A stretch of 64,000 bases of DNA from Cystobacter fuscus (GCF_002305875.1 NZ_CP022098.1:2666001-2730000), one strand, 5' to 3'. Counted from the stretch's first letter, positions 51,235-60,787 are shown. Translations and numbers: made by a program. Notes: generated by a model from the letters alone, not told the origin.

Positions 51235-52839
51235 ATGCCGAAGTTGAATCAACTCTCGTCCCACCTCCGTCCCGCCCGCCGAGCCTGGCCGGCGCTCGCC
51301 GCCCTCGCCCTGGCCGCGAGCGCGCCGGCGGCCCATGCCGATTCGATGATCTACGGCGGAGGCCCGTTCTATTCCGGCGGCACCGCGGTGATGGACGACC
51401 TGCGCGGCTCGGGCTTCACCACCGTGATGCTGTGGAGCTTCCACATCGAGGACAACGGCGACCTGGTCTACAACGACATCCCGGTGGTCAAGAACGGCGC
51501 CTACATCGGCGACCCGGCCTGGCCGACGCGGCTGGCCACGCTCAAGACCGCGCCGACCTCGGTCAATCGCATCGAAGTGTCGACCGGCGCCTGGAGTGTT
51601 CCCGATTTCGAGCGCATGGCCAGGCTGGTCAACGGCACCGCCGCCGGCTGCGGCAGCACCATCGTCTGCGGCACTGGCAGCAACAGCATCCTGTACCGCA
51701 ACTTCCAGGTGCTGAAGACCGTCACCGGCGCCGACGCGGTGAATTTCGACGACGAGAGTGCCTACGACCTCTCCCCGACCACCCAGTTCGGGCAGATGCT
51801 GATCGGACTGGGCTACAAGATCACCTTCGCTCCCTACACCAATCAGACCTTCTGGAAGAACCTCAAGGACAACCTCGGCAGCGCGGTCGATAACATCTAC
51901 CTGCAGGTGTACGACGGCGGCGCTGGCAACAATCCGGCCAGTTGGAACACCGCGATGGGCATGAGCGTCGACCCGGGCCTGTGGTCGCGCCACGGCACCG
52001 GCTGCGGCAGCGGCGACAGTCCGACCACGGTACAGAGCAAGATGAGCAACTGGAAGGCCACCGCTGGCATCGGCGGCGGCTTCATGTGGCTGTATGACGA
52101 CATCCAGAAGTGCTGGTCGCAGGGCACGACCGCGCAGTACGCGGCGGCGATCAACACCGCGGTCAGCGGCAACACTCCGCCGGTGGCCAATTTCGGCCTC
52201 ACCGTGAGCGGACTGACCGCGACCTTCAGCGACTCCTCCAGCGACGCCGATGGCAGCATCGCCTCGCGCAGCTGGAGTTTCGGCGACGGCAGCGGCTCGA
52301 CCGCGACCAACCCCAGTCATGTCTACGCCAGCGCCGGCAACTACAACGTCAGCCTGACCGTGGCCGACAACGGCGGTGCCAGCCACACCAAGACCCAGAC
52401 CGTCTCGGTCGGCGCCGGCTACGTCAACCTGGCGCTCAACAAGCCGGCGACCGGCTCCAGCGCCTGCAACAGCAACGAAACGCCGGCCAAGGCGGTCAAC
52501 GGCAGCGTCTCCGGCGGCACCACCGACAAGTTCTGCTCGTTGACCTCTCCGTCCTGGCTGCAGGTCGATCTCGGCTCGGTGCAGACGGTCAGCAGCTTCG
52601 TGGTCAGGCATGCCGGCGCGGGCGGCGAATCGAACACCTGGAACACCAAGGCCTTCACCATCCAGACTTCCAGCAATGGCACCAGCTGGAGCACCCCGGT
52701 GACGGTGACCAACAACACCGCCGACGCCTCGACCCACTCGATCAGCGCCACCTCGGCGCGCTACATCAAGTTCAACGTGACCACCCCGTCCCAGAACGGC
52801 GACCCGGCGACGCGCATCTACGAATTCGAGGTGCGCTGA
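51235..52839 (+). CDS. Secreted PKD plus F5/8-type (CBM32) protein with GH18-like N-terminal domain
   Basis: A good AAGGGA site precedes the ATG, giving 534 residues with a Sec signal (PALAALALAASAPAAHA) cleaved after about residue 37. The N-terminal ~280 residues (MIYGGGPFYSGGTAVMDDLR ... AVNFDDESAYDL ... NIYLQVYDGGAG) look like a degenerate GH18-type barrel. A PKD domain follows (SWSFGDGSGS; YNVSLTVADNGG), then an F5/8 discoidin/CBM32 domain (NLALNKPATGSSA; SWLQVDLGSVQTVSSF). Sequence and codon use resemble Lysobacter/Xanthomonas secreted proteins. It is likely a carbohydrate-binding or chitinase-like exoprotein acquired by transfer. Confidence 0.75.
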   Translation: MPKLNQLSSHLRPARRAWPALAALALAASAPAAHADSMIYGGGPFYSGGTAVMDDLRGSGFTTVMLWSFHIEDNGDLVYNDIPVVKNGAYIGDPAWPTRLATLKTAPTSVNRIEVSTGAWSVPDFERMARLVNGTAAGCGSTIVCGTGSNSILYRNFQVLKTVTGADAVNFDDESAYDLSPTTQFGQMLIGLGYKITFAPYTNQTFWKNLKDNLGSAVDNIYLQVYDGGAGNNPASWNTAMGMSVDPGLWSRHGTGCGSGDSPTTVQSKMSNWKATAGIGGGFMWLYDDIQKCWSQGTTAQYAAAINTAVSGNTPPVANFGLTVSGLTATFSDSSSDADGSIASRSWSFGDGSGSTATNPSHVYASAGNYNVSLTVADNGGASHTKTQTVSVGAGYVNLALNKPATGSSACNSNETPAKAVNGSVSGGTTDKFCSLTSPSWLQVDLGSVQTVSSFVVRHAGAGGESNTWNTKAFTIQTSSNGTSWSTPVTVTNNTADASTHSISATSARYIKFNVTTPSQNGDPATRIYEFEVR

Positions 52840-52926
52840 CCCCGGCGAGTGCGTCCACCGAGCGCCGGGTGGGGTGCCCCGGCGAGGCCTCGCCGCCTCG
52901 CAGGTGTCCCGGGAAGGGTGTCGGAT

Positions 52927-54072
52927 CTATGGGGCACTCCGTGTGTTCGTGGTGGCGCTCGTGCGCAGGAACGCCGCCACCCGCTCGGAGGCATTGCGGC
53001 GGATGTTCATGTAGAAGAGCTGGAACTCCACGGGATGGTGGTTGCCCTTGCCCAGCGCGTGGTCGAGCAGCCGGCTCATGAGGTCCCGTGGCAGTTCGCC
53101 GCCGACGAGGACCTCCAGCCTCCCCTCCTTGCAGTGCGCACCGGTGAGACCTGGCATCACGTGGGGTGGGGTCGTTTCGAGGAACACGGCTCCTTCGTTT
53201 TGCTCCCGGGGGGCCGGTTCCGGGTCGTGCCGCCAGGTCAGGGGATTCACGCAGAGGGAGCGGTCTCCCGTGGACTCTGTGTCCGTCACGGAATCCCGCA
53301 CCTGGATTCGCTCCGCGTAGCCGGCACTGCGTGCGTTCCAGCTGATGAGACAGCCGGTCTGCTCGGGTGACGCGCAGAAGGGAATGTCGGGAAGGCTCTG
53401 CCGGAGCGCACCCTCCGGCATCGGAATCCCAAGGAGATACGCGGCGACGAGCTGGTGCCGGAGTGGCGTCCCGCTCACGGCTTCACGCAGGAGGCGTCGG
53501 GCATGCACGGTTCCCTGGCTGTGTGCCGCGAGAATGAAGGGCCGTCCGTGATTGTATCTCTCCCGCCAGTAGCGGAACGCCGCGGCGACGTCCTGGTAGG
53601 CGAGCTCCGCCGCTGCCAGGCCCTCCGCACTCCGCTCGGTGAAGGCGGTCAGGTTCGCCTGTCGGTAGCGAGGCGCGTAGATGGCGCAACAGGCGTTGAA
53701 GGCGCTTGCTTGAATGAGTGTCGCCACCCGGTCGGTCGCCGTGTTGAGGGACACCTCATCGACAGGGCCATTCCACTCGCCACCGACATACGTGGTGGGA
53801 TGGATGTAGAAGACATCCACGGGTGCCTGGGACTGATCGATGCCCGGGCTCGACGGGAGCACCGTGTCCGCGAGATCATGGAGTTCGGGAAGTGCGCTCC
53901 AGGCGGAGGGCTGGGTGTAGTCGGGCGGTGCGGGGGGACGCGCCTCGTTGAAGGGCGTCCTGGGGGTGATCGACCACAGGAAGATGGGGGCGAAGTTCAT
54001 CACCAGCAGCACCCCCAACAGGGTGCATGCCGAGAGCATGGCGGCGATGACGCACCGGAGCCTGTTCCGCAT
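52927..54072 (-). CDS. DUF3089-type alpha/beta hydrolase
   Basis: The 381-residue protein starts with an N-terminal membrane segment (VIAAMLSACTLLGVLLVMNF). It carries the DUF3089 signatures: PVDVFYIHPTTYVGGEWNGP, a catalytic-like serine in ILAAHSQGTVHA (AHSQG nucleophile elbow) and a late HSLCVNPLTW-like block (RSLCVNPLTWRHDPE). The fold resembles lipases and esterases. It should be anchored in the inner membrane facing the periplasm. The substrate is unknown. It lies downstream of the GH97 gene on the same strand with a 114-bp gap. Confidence 0.85.
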   Translation of the reverse strand: MRNRLRCVIAAMLSACTLLGVLLVMNFAPIFLWSITPRTPFNEARPPAPPDYTQPSAWSALPELHDLADTVLPSSPGIDQSQAPVDVFYIHPTTYVGGEWNGPVDEVSLNTATDRVATLIQASAFNACCAIYAPRYRQANLTAFTERSAEGLAAAELAYQDVAAAFRYWRERYNHGRPFILAAHSQGTVHARRLLREAVSGTPLRHQLVAAYLLGIPMPEGALRQSLPDIPFCASPEQTGCLISWNARSAGYAERIQVRDSVTDTESTGDRSLCVNPLTWRHDPEPAPREQNEGAVFLETTPPHVMPGLTGAHCKEGRLEVLVGGELPRDLMSRLLDHALGKGNHHPVEFQLFYMNIRRNASERVAAFLRTSATTNTRSAP

Positions 54073-54186
54073 CCTGGGACAATAAGGAAGACAGGCGGGA
54101 CCTGTCAAAGGATGCCATTTGCCACCGCAGGAGGTCCGGAGTGGAATCCAGACCGGTGCGCGAGAGCGCGTCGTGGTCAGCGAACA

Positions 54187-56418
54187 TCAGGGAATGCTGC
54201 CGACCTGCACCAACTGCCATTGCTGGTTGGCGCCGCCGTTCCACGGCCATTGAATGACGTTCGCACCATTGGTCGTGGCGCCGTCTTCCACGTCGGCGAC
54301 CATGCCGCTGCTCCGGCTCACGAGCTGGACGTAACCGCCGTCCACGTCGACGAGCTGCCACTCTTGATTGGCGCTACCCCGGCTCGTGTACTGGATGAGG
54401 TGCGCTCCCGCCGTGGTGGAGGCGCCGCTGACGTCCAGTGTTCTACCGCTGTTGCGATTGACCAGGTTGTAGTATCCGCCGCCGACGTCGACCAGGCGCC
54501 ATTCATCGTTGGTGGTGCTGTCGAGGTAGTCCCACTGAATGGCCTCCGCGGTGTCGGACCTCGAAGCGTTCTGGATGACGAGCGCCTTGCCGCTCTGCCG
54601 GTTGATGATTTTGTAGATGGCGCTCGGAACCACTGGCACGTTCTGGGCCGTGATACGGATCGCCGCTCCACCGTTCGCTCTCAAGGGAAGGTTGAGAACG
54701 CTATTGCTCGTGACCGACTGCACCTGGTACGCGATGTCGTTGTCCGAGGTCCCATCCGTATAGATGTGCGCGGTGTAGCTCGTGCCGGTGGTCAGGAACG
54801 ACAAGGGAATCGCCGCCGTCCTGCCCGTACCGCTGACGATCGTGCCGACGTACCAGTCATCTCCCCGCCGGCGCGCGAGCGTGGCGTACTGGCTCGGATT
54901 TCCCTCCAGCAGGCGTGTGTCGTCCCAGGTCGACGGAAGTGCGCGCAAGAACTCTCGGGCAATGCTGTTGTGGTACATCGCCCCATGGTCGGAGTAGTGC
55001 TGGACGTAGGACGAGAACAGGACGAGCAGCGCCGTCTGATGCGCCCAGGTGGTCTGTCCGCCGGAGTTCGAGTAGGCGCCGGGCGTGTAGTCCATGGGCC
55101 CGATGGCATTGCGGGTGAAGATCAACGAGAGATTGTGCGACGCGGAGAGTTCTCCTTGTTCCGCGCCGAAGACGCCTTCCTGGCTGAGGACGTGGGGCCA
55201 CTTGCGGCCAAGACCGTTCGGCTTGGTGCATCCATGGAAGTTGACGAGCAACCGGTACTCCGCCGCGACCTGGGCGAGCTTCTCGTAGAGTTGCATCGTG
55301 GCCTGATGATCGTCATCGAAGAAGTCGACCTTGATGCCACGCACTCCCCAGCCCGACCAGCGGCTGAACAGCGTGCGCATCTGCGCCTCGGTTTTGACGT
55401 TCTCGTCGTTCACCCAGAGCCAGATGCCGACGTTCTTCGTGTTCGCATGGCTGACGAGCGACGGAACCCAGCTCTCCTGCCAGCCGTCGTCAACCAGGTA
55501 ATACTCCCAGCCCATCGACGCGGCGGAGTCGATGAACGCGACGTGCGTGTTGTAATCTGATTGATTGCCACCCGCTCGCCATGACCAGGCCGCGCGGCCC
55601 GGCCGGATCCAGGAGGTATCGGCGAGTTGGGACGGTGCGCTCAGATTCTCGACCAGGGTCGACTCGACGATGTTGGCGAGCGATCCGATGACCGCGAGCC
55701 TCCAGGGGCTATTGAACTGCCGCGACGCATTCACGCTCGCCGCGGTCGGCCAGACGAACCGCAAATTGTTCCCACTGCCGCCGGCCAGCTGTGCCGTGTG
55801 ATAGCTCCCCCCGATGTCGCTTTCGGCCAGCAGCATCCACCGACTGCCCGCCGTTGCCAGGACCGGCATGCCGAAATTGCCGGTGATGAAGCTGCTGCGC
55901 GCCGTGTAGTAGCCTTCGTAGTTCGACACGTAGGACTGCGCATGACCCGTCGCCGCGTCCGGCAGGTTGAACGCGCTGCTTTCACCGTAGATGGTGAGGG
56001 AGCCGCTTCCGGGAACGCGATAGCGATAGGCGATGCCATCGTTATACGCGCGCATGACCAACTGCAACTCCTGACCGCCCTTCGAGAAGCGCAGGAGCGC
56101 TTCGTTGGCGTTGTTGACGTAGCTCGCCTTCTTCCGGCCGGGCAGGGAGTATCTCTCGTTGATGACGGTGTCGCTCCGGCCGACGAAGCTCACACCGCTC
56201 GAGAAATCGCCGATGCTGGTGCTGATACCCAACGCGGAGCTTTCGATCACCACGGCTCCGCCCTGCGTGACGGAGTAGCTCAGGGCGCCGGCGGAACTGC
56301 GGTTGACGGAAATGCTGATCGAGCCGTTGGGCGAGGACACGCTCCATTGCGCCCACGCGTCGGCGGGAAGCAGCGCCAGCAGGCCAATACTTAACAATCC
56401 TGCACGGAGGAATTGCAT
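54187..56418 (-). CDS. Secreted GH97 glycoside hydrolase with ricin-type lectin domain
   Basis: The 743-residue protein has a signal peptide (LLSIGLLALLPADAWA). The catalytic GH97 part has the N-terminal beta-super-sandwich (WSVSSPNGSISISV) and a barrel with GIKVDFFDDDHQ (candidate nucleophile Asp), LLVNFHGCTKPNG and LSQEGVFGAEQ. GH97 contains retaining alpha-galactosidases and inverting alpha-glucosidases; the Asp-type barrel favours the former. The C-terminal ~140 residues form a ricin B trefoil with three Q/E-W repeats (DEWRLVDV, NQEWQLVDV, NQQWQLVQV). Lower GC and sequence style suggest transfer. It should digest external polysaccharide. Confidence 0.92.
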   Translation of the reverse strand: MQFLRAGLLSIGLLALLPADAWAQWSVSSPNGSISISVNRSSAGALSYSVTQGGAVVIESSALGISTSIGDFSSGVSFVGRSDTVINERYSLPGRKKASYVNNANEALLRFSKGGQELQLVMRAYNDGIAYRYRVPGSGSLTIYGESSAFNLPDAATGHAQSYVSNYEGYYTARSSFITGNFGMPVLATAGSRWMLLAESDIGGSYHTAQLAGGSGNNLRFVWPTAASVNASRQFNSPWRLAVIGSLANIVESTLVENLSAPSQLADTSWIRPGRAAWSWRAGGNQSDYNTHVAFIDSAASMGWEYYLVDDGWQESWVPSLVSHANTKNVGIWLWVNDENVKTEAQMRTLFSRWSGWGVRGIKVDFFDDDHQATMQLYEKLAQVAAEYRLLVNFHGCTKPNGLGRKWPHVLSQEGVFGAEQGELSASHNLSLIFTRNAIGPMDYTPGAYSNSGGQTTWAHQTALLVLFSSYVQHYSDHGAMYHNSIAREFLRALPSTWDDTRLLEGNPSQYATLARRRGDDWYVGTIVSGTGRTAAIPLSFLTTGTSYTAHIYTDGTSDNDIAYQVQSVTSNSVLNLPLRANGGAAIRITAQNVPVVPSAIYKIINRQSGKALVIQNASRSDTAEAIQWDYLDSTTNDEWRLVDVGGGYYNLVNRNSGRTLDVSGASTTAGAHLIQYTSRGSANQEWQLVDVDGGYVQLVSRSSGMVADVEDGATTNGANVIQWPWNGGANQQWQLVQVGSIP

Positions 56419-56578
56419 CAGACGTTTCTCCTTGGGGGTAATGACGAGATTACACGGATTTTATGGATTAAGCAGCTTAAGGCGTTTTTTGGTCGGGTGC
56501 GCGGACCCGGCTTGTCATGGCGCTGGTGGCGCGGGAGTCCCCTTGCCGTCGCGTCGCCCGGCTGCTAGCCATGAGCCA

Positions 56579-56667
56579 TTCCGTTGGGGTGCCCCTTCCC
56601 GGGGGCTGAGAGGCCAGGCGCCAACCCATCGAACCTGATCCGGCTAGGACCGGCGTAGGGAACGGAG
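56579..56667 (+). ncRNA. TPP riboswitch (THI element)
   Basis: The conserved THI-box strings are present: GGGGTGCCC, GGGCTGAGA (the pyrimidine sensor, 56603-56611) and GAACCTGATCCGGCTAGGACCGGCGTAGGGA. The outer P1 stem TCCGTT/AACGGA pairs 56580-56585 with 56661-56666. It lies 82 bp upstream of thiO. By analogy it represses thiamine synthesis when TPP is bound, probably at translation in a GC-rich genome. Confidence 0.96.
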
Positions 56668-56749
56668 AGCAGCAGGGGAGCGCGATCTCTCGGTCGTGGC
56701 CCCGGAGCTTCCTCTGAACCCTCGCCGGTTCTCGAAGAGAGGAAGCACG

Positions 56750-57727
56750 ATGCGGACGCCTACAACCAGCGGCTACACGATCCTCGGCGCTGGGGTCATG
56801 GGCCTGTGCACCGCCGTCGAACTCGCGAGCCGCGGCGGGCGGGTGACGCTGGTCGATCCCCAGCCCGAACCAGGTCCCCATGCCTGTTCCTGGTGGGCGG
56901 GTGGGATGCTCGCCCCCTTCTGCGAGGGCGAGACGGCCGAGGAGCCGGTGATCCGGCTCGGCCAGACGGCCGCCGACTGGTGGGCGGCGCAAGGGGTGGA
57001 GGTCATCTGCCGCGGCACGCTGGTGCTCGCCCTGGGCCGCGACCGGGCCGAGCTCGACCGCTTCGCCGCCCGGACGCGGGAGCACCAGTGGATGGGCGGC
57101 GAGGCGCTCGCAGCGCTCGAGCCCGAGCTCGACGGCCGCTTCCACCGCGGGCTCTTCTTCCCGACCGAGGCGCATCTGACGCCGCGCGTGGCCCTCTCCA
57201 CCCTGCGCGCCCGTGCCGCGGCGCTCGGCGTCGCCTTCGCGGAGACCGCGCCCGAGGGCCAGCGCATCGACTGCCGGGGCCTCGCCGCGCGCGACTCGCT
57301 CCCCGAGCTGCGCGGCGTGAAAGGCGAGATGCTCGTGCTGCGCCTCCCCGACCTCGCCCTCTCGCGTCCGATCCGGCTCCTCCACCCGCGCATCCCGGTC
57401 TACCTCGTCCCCCGCGGCGGTGGGGTCTACATGCTCGGCGCCACGATGATCGAAAGCGCCGAGCGCGGGCGCGCGAGCGTGCGCTCGGTCATGGAGCTCC
57501 TCAGCGCCGCCTATGCGCTGCACCCGGCCTTCGGAGAGGCCGAGATCCTCGAGATCGGCACCGATGCGCGGCCCGCCTTCCCCGACAACGTCCCGCGTCT
57601 CATCCGGCGCGACGGCACGCTCTTCCTCAACGGCCTCTACCGCCACGGCTACTTGATGGCGCCGGTCCTGGCGCGGATGGCGGCCGACCACCTTCTGTCC
57701 GGCGAACCCGTGGAGCTCCTGCAATGA
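56750..57727 (+). CDS. thiO: Glycine oxidase ThiO (thiazole synthesis)
   Basis: The 325-residue FAD enzyme oxidises glycine to iminoglycine for thiazole synthesis. The dinucleotide motif is ILGAGVMGLCTAVELASRGG with VTLVDP; WWAGGMLAPFCEGE and the C-terminal GLYRHGYLMAPVLA fit ThiO. An AGAGGAAG ribosome site precedes the ATG. It is the first gene after the TPP riboswitch, and its stop overlaps the thiS start (ATGA). Composition and gene order match alphaproteobacterial thiOSGEF operons. Confidence 0.94.
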   Translation: MRTPTTSGYTILGAGVMGLCTAVELASRGGRVTLVDPQPEPGPHACSWWAGGMLAPFCEGETAEEPVIRLGQTAADWWAAQGVEVICRGTLVLALGRDRAELDRFAARTREHQWMGGEALAALEPELDGRFHRGLFFPTEAHLTPRVALSTLRARAAALGVAFAETAPEGQRIDCRGLAARDSLPELRGVKGEMLVLRLPDLALSRPIRLLHPRIPVYLVPRGGGVYMLGATMIESAERGRASVRSVMELLSAAYALHPAFGEAEILEIGTDARPAFPDNVPRLIRRDGTLFLNGLYRHGYLMAPVLARMAADHLLSGEPVELLQ

Positions 57728-57921
57728 AGATCACCGTGAACGGCGAGACACGCGAGACGGCGAGCGAGACGCTCGGCGCGCTCCTCCTTGAACTGGGCCA
57801 TGGCGATGCCAGGGTCGCGACCGCGGTGAACGAGGCTTTCGTGCCCGCCGCCGCGCGCGACGGGCTTCAGCTCGTCGCGGGCGACCGGGTGGAGATCGTG
57901 ACGCCCCGGCAGGGAGGCTGA
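57724..57921 (+). CDS. thiS: Sulfur carrier protein ThiS
   Basis: The 65-residue ubiquitin-fold protein ends in the Gly-Gly needed for thiocarboxylate formation (IVTPRQGG). [10 protein letters not shown] and [10 protein letters not shown] are typical ThiS blocks. It carries sulfur to ThiG after adenylation by ThiF. It overlaps thiO by 4 bp and thiG starts 4 bp after its stop. Confidence 0.93.
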   Translation: MKITVNGETRETASETLGALLLELGHGDARVATAVNEAFVPAAARDGLQLVAGDRVEIVTPRQGG

Positions 57922-57925
57922 GCCG

Positions 57926-58696
57926 ATGCCGGTCTTCTACGGAACCGAAGTCGTCTCGCCCCTGATGCTCGGCACCGCGCAATATCCCTCGCCCGCCGTT
58001 CTGGCCGAGGCCTTCCGCCGTTCGGGCGCGGGTGTCGCCACCGTCTCGGTTCGCCGCGAGGCGGGGGGCGCGCGGGCGGGGCAGGATTTCTGGCGCTTGA
58101 TCGCGGGGCTCGGCGTGCGGGTGCTCCCCAACACCGCGGGCTGCCACAGCGCCCGCGAGGCGGTCACCACCGCCCAGATGGCGCGCGAGCTCTTCGAGAC
58201 CGACTGGATCAAGCTCGAGGTGATCGGCAATGCCGACACGCTCCAGCCCGATCCCTTCGGCCTGGTCGAGGCGGCGCGGAGCCTCGTGGCCGAGGGCTTC
58301 AAGGTCTTCCCCTACATGACCGAGGATCTCGTGCTCGCCGACCGCCTCTTGCAGGTGGGCTGCGAGGTGCTGATGCCCTGGGGCGCGCCGATCGGGACGG
58401 GGCTGGGGCTGCTCAATCCCTACGGCCTGCGCAGCCTGCGCGCGCATTTCCCCGACGTGCCGATGGTGATCGACGCGGGGCTGGGTCTGCCGAGCCAGGC
58501 GGCCGCGGCGATGGAGATGGGCTTCGACGCGGTGCTCCTGAACACCGCCGTCGCCAGGGCGGGAGATCCCGCGGCGATGGCCGAGGGCTTCGCGAAGGCG
58601 CTGGAGGCCGGGCGTCTCGCCCACGGCGCCGACCCGATGCCGCCGCGCGACATGGCCGCCCCCTCCACCCCCGTGCTCGGAAAGGCCTTCCTGTGA
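57926..58696 (+). CDS. thiG: Thiazole synthase ThiG
   Basis: The 256-residue TIM-barrel enzyme condenses DXP, iminoglycine and ThiS sulfur to the thiazole phosphate. Signature blocks are [46 protein letters not shown] (Lys for imine formation), [16 protein letters not shown] and [15 protein letters not shown]-like PMVIDAGLG. The stop overlaps the thiE start (GTGA). Confidence 0.95.
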   Translation: MPVFYGTEVVSPLMLGTAQYPSPAVLAEAFRRSGAGVATVSVRREAGGARAGQDFWRLIAGLGVRVLPNTAGCHSAREAVTTAQMARELFETDWIKLEVIGNADTLQPDPFGLVEAARSLVAEGFKVFPYMTEDLVLADRLLQVGCEVLMPWGAPIGTGLGLLNPYGLRSLRAHFPDVPMVIDAGLGLPSQAAAAMEMGFDAVLLNTAVARAGDPAAMAEGFAKALEAGRLAHGADPMPPRDMAAPSTPVLGKAFL

Positions 58697-59289
58697 CGCT
58701 CGACCGCTTCTACCCGATCTTCGACGACGTGGCCTGGCTGCCCCGGGCGCTCCCCCTGGGCGTGAAGCTCGTCCAGCTCCGCCTCAAGGACCGCGCGCCG
58801 GACGACCTGCGCCGCCAGATCGCCGCTGCTCGCGACCTCTGCCGCGAGGCCGGCGCCGTGCTGGTGGTCAACGACCACTGGCGGATCGCCATCGAGGAGG
58901 GCTGCGACTGGGTGCATCTGGGCCAGGAGGATCTGGACGGTGCCGACCTCCCCGCCATCCGCCGCGCGGGGCTGCGCCTCGGCATCAGCACCCATGACCC
59001 CGCCGAGCTCGACCGTGCCCTCTCGCTCTCGCCCGACTACGTCGCGCTGGGGCCGGTCCATCCCACCGTCCTCAAGCAGATGAAGTGGCACCCACAAGGG
59101 CTGGAACGGGTGACGGAATGGAAACGGCTGATTGGCGCACTCCCCCTCGTCGCCATCGGCGGCATGAGCACCGCCCGTGCCCCGGGTGTCTTCGCGGCGG
59201 GGGCCGACATCGTCTCGGTCGTGACCGACATCACGTTGAACCCCAACCCCGAGGCACGGATCTCCGAATGGCTCGAGGTGACGCGATGA
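58693..59289 (+). CDS. thiE: Thiamine-phosphate synthase ThiE
   Basis: The 198-residue TIM barrel couples HMP-PP and thiazole phosphate to thiamine phosphate. [40 protein letters not shown] and IGGMSTA are ThiE motifs. It begins with GTG overlapping the thiG stop and ends overlapping thiF (ATGA). It is slightly short, so a TenI-like isomerase role is a minor alternative. Confidence 0.9.
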   Translation: MTLDRFYPIFDDVAWLPRALPLGVKLVQLRLKDRAPDDLRRQIAAARDLCREAGAVLVVNDHWRIAIEEGCDWVHLGQEDLDGADLPAIRRAGLRLGISTHDPAELDRALSLSPDYVALGPVHPTVLKQMKWHPQGLERVTEWKRLIGALPLVAIGGMSTARAPGVFAAGADIVSVVTDITLNPNPEARISEWLEVTR

Positions 59290-60272
59290 GCCGCTATGCC
59301 CGCCAGACCGCCGTGCTGGGGGAGGGTGCTCAGGAGCGGCTCCGGGCGGCGCGGCTCCTCGTCGTGGGGGCAGGGGGCCTCGGCGCGCCGGTGCTGCAAT
59401 ATCTCGTCGGGGCGGGGGTGGGGTACATCCGTCTCGTCGAGCCCGACCGGGTGGAGGAGAGCAACCTGCACCGCCAGACGCTCTTCCGCATGGGCGACCT
59501 CGGCCAGCCCAAGGCCGAAGCCTGTGCCCGCCACCTCGCCGGGCTCAACCCGGAGAGCGTGGTGGAGCCCGTGATGGCCGCGCTGGAGCCCGCCAACGCC
59601 CCCAAGCTCATCGAGGGGGGCGAGCTGATCCTCGACTGCGCCGACAGCTTCGCGGTCAGCTACATCCTCTCGGACCTGTGCCTCGCGCGGGGCCTGCCCT
59701 TCCTCTCCGCCTCCGTCACGGGGCGCGAGGGTCATGCGGGCGGCTTCTGCGGCGGCGCGCCGAGCCTGCGCGCGGTCTTTCCCGACCTGCCACAGCGGTT
59801 GGGCAGCTGTGCCGAAACCGGCGTTCTCGGCCCCGTCGTGGGTGTGATTGGCGCGCTGCAGGCGCAGATGGCGCTGGCGCTGCTGGCTGGGGAGACGGGT
59901 GTCCTCGGGCGGCTCGTCACCTTCGACGCCGCGACCTTCCGCGCGGGCGGCTTCCGCTTCGACGGGGCGGAGGAGCCCGCGCGGGCGCCGCGCTTCGTCT
60001 CCCCCTCGGAGATCACGCCAGGAGACCTGACCATCGACCTGCGCGGGGCGGAGGAGGCCCCGCTGCTCCACCCCGCCGCGCGGCGCTTGACCGTGGCCCA
60101 GGTCGGCCCCGGTATGGACCTGCCCGAACCCGGCCAGCGCGCCGTGCTCGTGTGCCGCTCCGGCCTTCGTGCCTGGAGGGCGGCGGAACGACTCGCCGCG
60201 ATCTGGCCCGGAGACATCGCCCTCGTCGCCGCGGGCGACCCCGCTGTCACTCCATCAGGAGCTTCTCAGTAG
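59286..60272 (+). CDS. thiF: ThiF-type adenylyltransferase with rhodanese-like C-terminus
   Basis: The 328-residue E1-like enzyme adenylates ThiS. VVGAGGLGAPVLQYLVGAGVG is the ATP-binding loop. SNLHRQTLF and ILDCADSFAV follow, and a catalytic-type Cys lies in RLGSCAETGVLGP. The final ~75 residues resemble a rhodanese domain with CRSGLRAW as the active Cys loop, for sulfur transfer. The CxxC zinc pairs of MoeB are not seen. Its 3' end overlaps the convergent secreted-protein gene by 7 bp. thiC and thiD are not in the window. Confidence 0.88.
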   Translation: MSRYARQTAVLGEGAQERLRAARLLVVGAGGLGAPVLQYLVGAGVGYIRLVEPDRVEESNLHRQTLFRMGDLGQPKAEACARHLAGLNPESVVEPVMAALEPANAPKLIEGGELILDCADSFAVSYILSDLCLARGLPFLSASVTGREGHAGGFCGGAPSLRAVFPDLPQRLGSCAETGVLGPVVGVIGALQAQMALALLAGETGVLGRLVTFDAATFRAGGFRFDGAEEPARAPRFVSPSEITPGDLTIDLRGAEEAPLLHPAARRLTVAQVGPGMDLPEPGQRAVLVCRSGLRAWRAAERLAAIWPGDIALVAAGDPAVTPSGASQ

Positions 60273-60760
60273 TCGTAGCGGGTGTTGGGGTCGAGATTTC
60301 CAGAGAAGGAGTAGCCCACCTTGCCGTTGTCGACGTAGCCCTTGAGATACTGGTAGCTGTCTGCCGGAGAGGACACGTAGAGATAACCCTTGCATCCGGC
60401 GCACGTGGGATCGCCATCCTTGAACACGTCCCATTCGCCATTGATCGAAGTGGCGTCGCTGGAAGTGATGCGCACCAGCTTGAGCTCGAACATGTGGCCT
60501 GTCCCGTCCTTGGCCGAGCCCTTCGTGCTCAGGTTGCCGAATCCGTGCAACGATTTCTCCTGCCAGACGAACGTCGCGGAGCTCGCTCCCACGTTGTAGT
60601 CGGTGGACTGGTTCTGGGTGTGGTTGCTTTCATAGAAGAAGCTGATGGCCGACGAGCGGACGTTGTGGACCGGCAGGCCGCTGCTCCAGGCCAGGATCGG
60701 AATCGCCACCGTGACGGCCGCCAGTCCATTGAAAAAAGTCGGGGACATGTTGCTCAGCAT
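60266..60760 (-). CDS. Secreted protein of unknown function
   Basis: The 164-residue product follows an AAGGAGAACC site. It has a probable signal segment (GLAAVTVAIPILAWSSGLPV). The mature part is polar and beta-rich (SAISFFYESNHTQNQSTDYN; FVWQEKSLHGFGNLSTKG) with a CAGC pair near residue 127. The short reading frame, low GC and lack of recognisable domain suggest a recently acquired exoprotein. The 264-bp upstream region has several inverted repeats. Confidence 0.65.
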   Translation of the reverse strand: MLSNMSPTFFNGLAAVTVAIPILAWSSGLPVHNVRSSAISFFYESNHTQNQSTDYNVGASSATFVWQEKSLHGFGNLSTKGSAKDGTGHMFELKLVRITSSDATSINGEWDVFKDGDPTCAGCKGYLYVSSPADSYQYLKGYVDNGKVGYSFSGNLDPNTRYDY

Positions 60761-60787
60761 GGTTCTCCTTGGGGGTGAGATGAAGGC

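Noticed and set aside
52881-52894. Palindrome GGCGAGGCCTCGCC as terminator
   Set aside because: It has no loop, so it cannot form a normal hairpin; chance is likely in GC-rich sequence.
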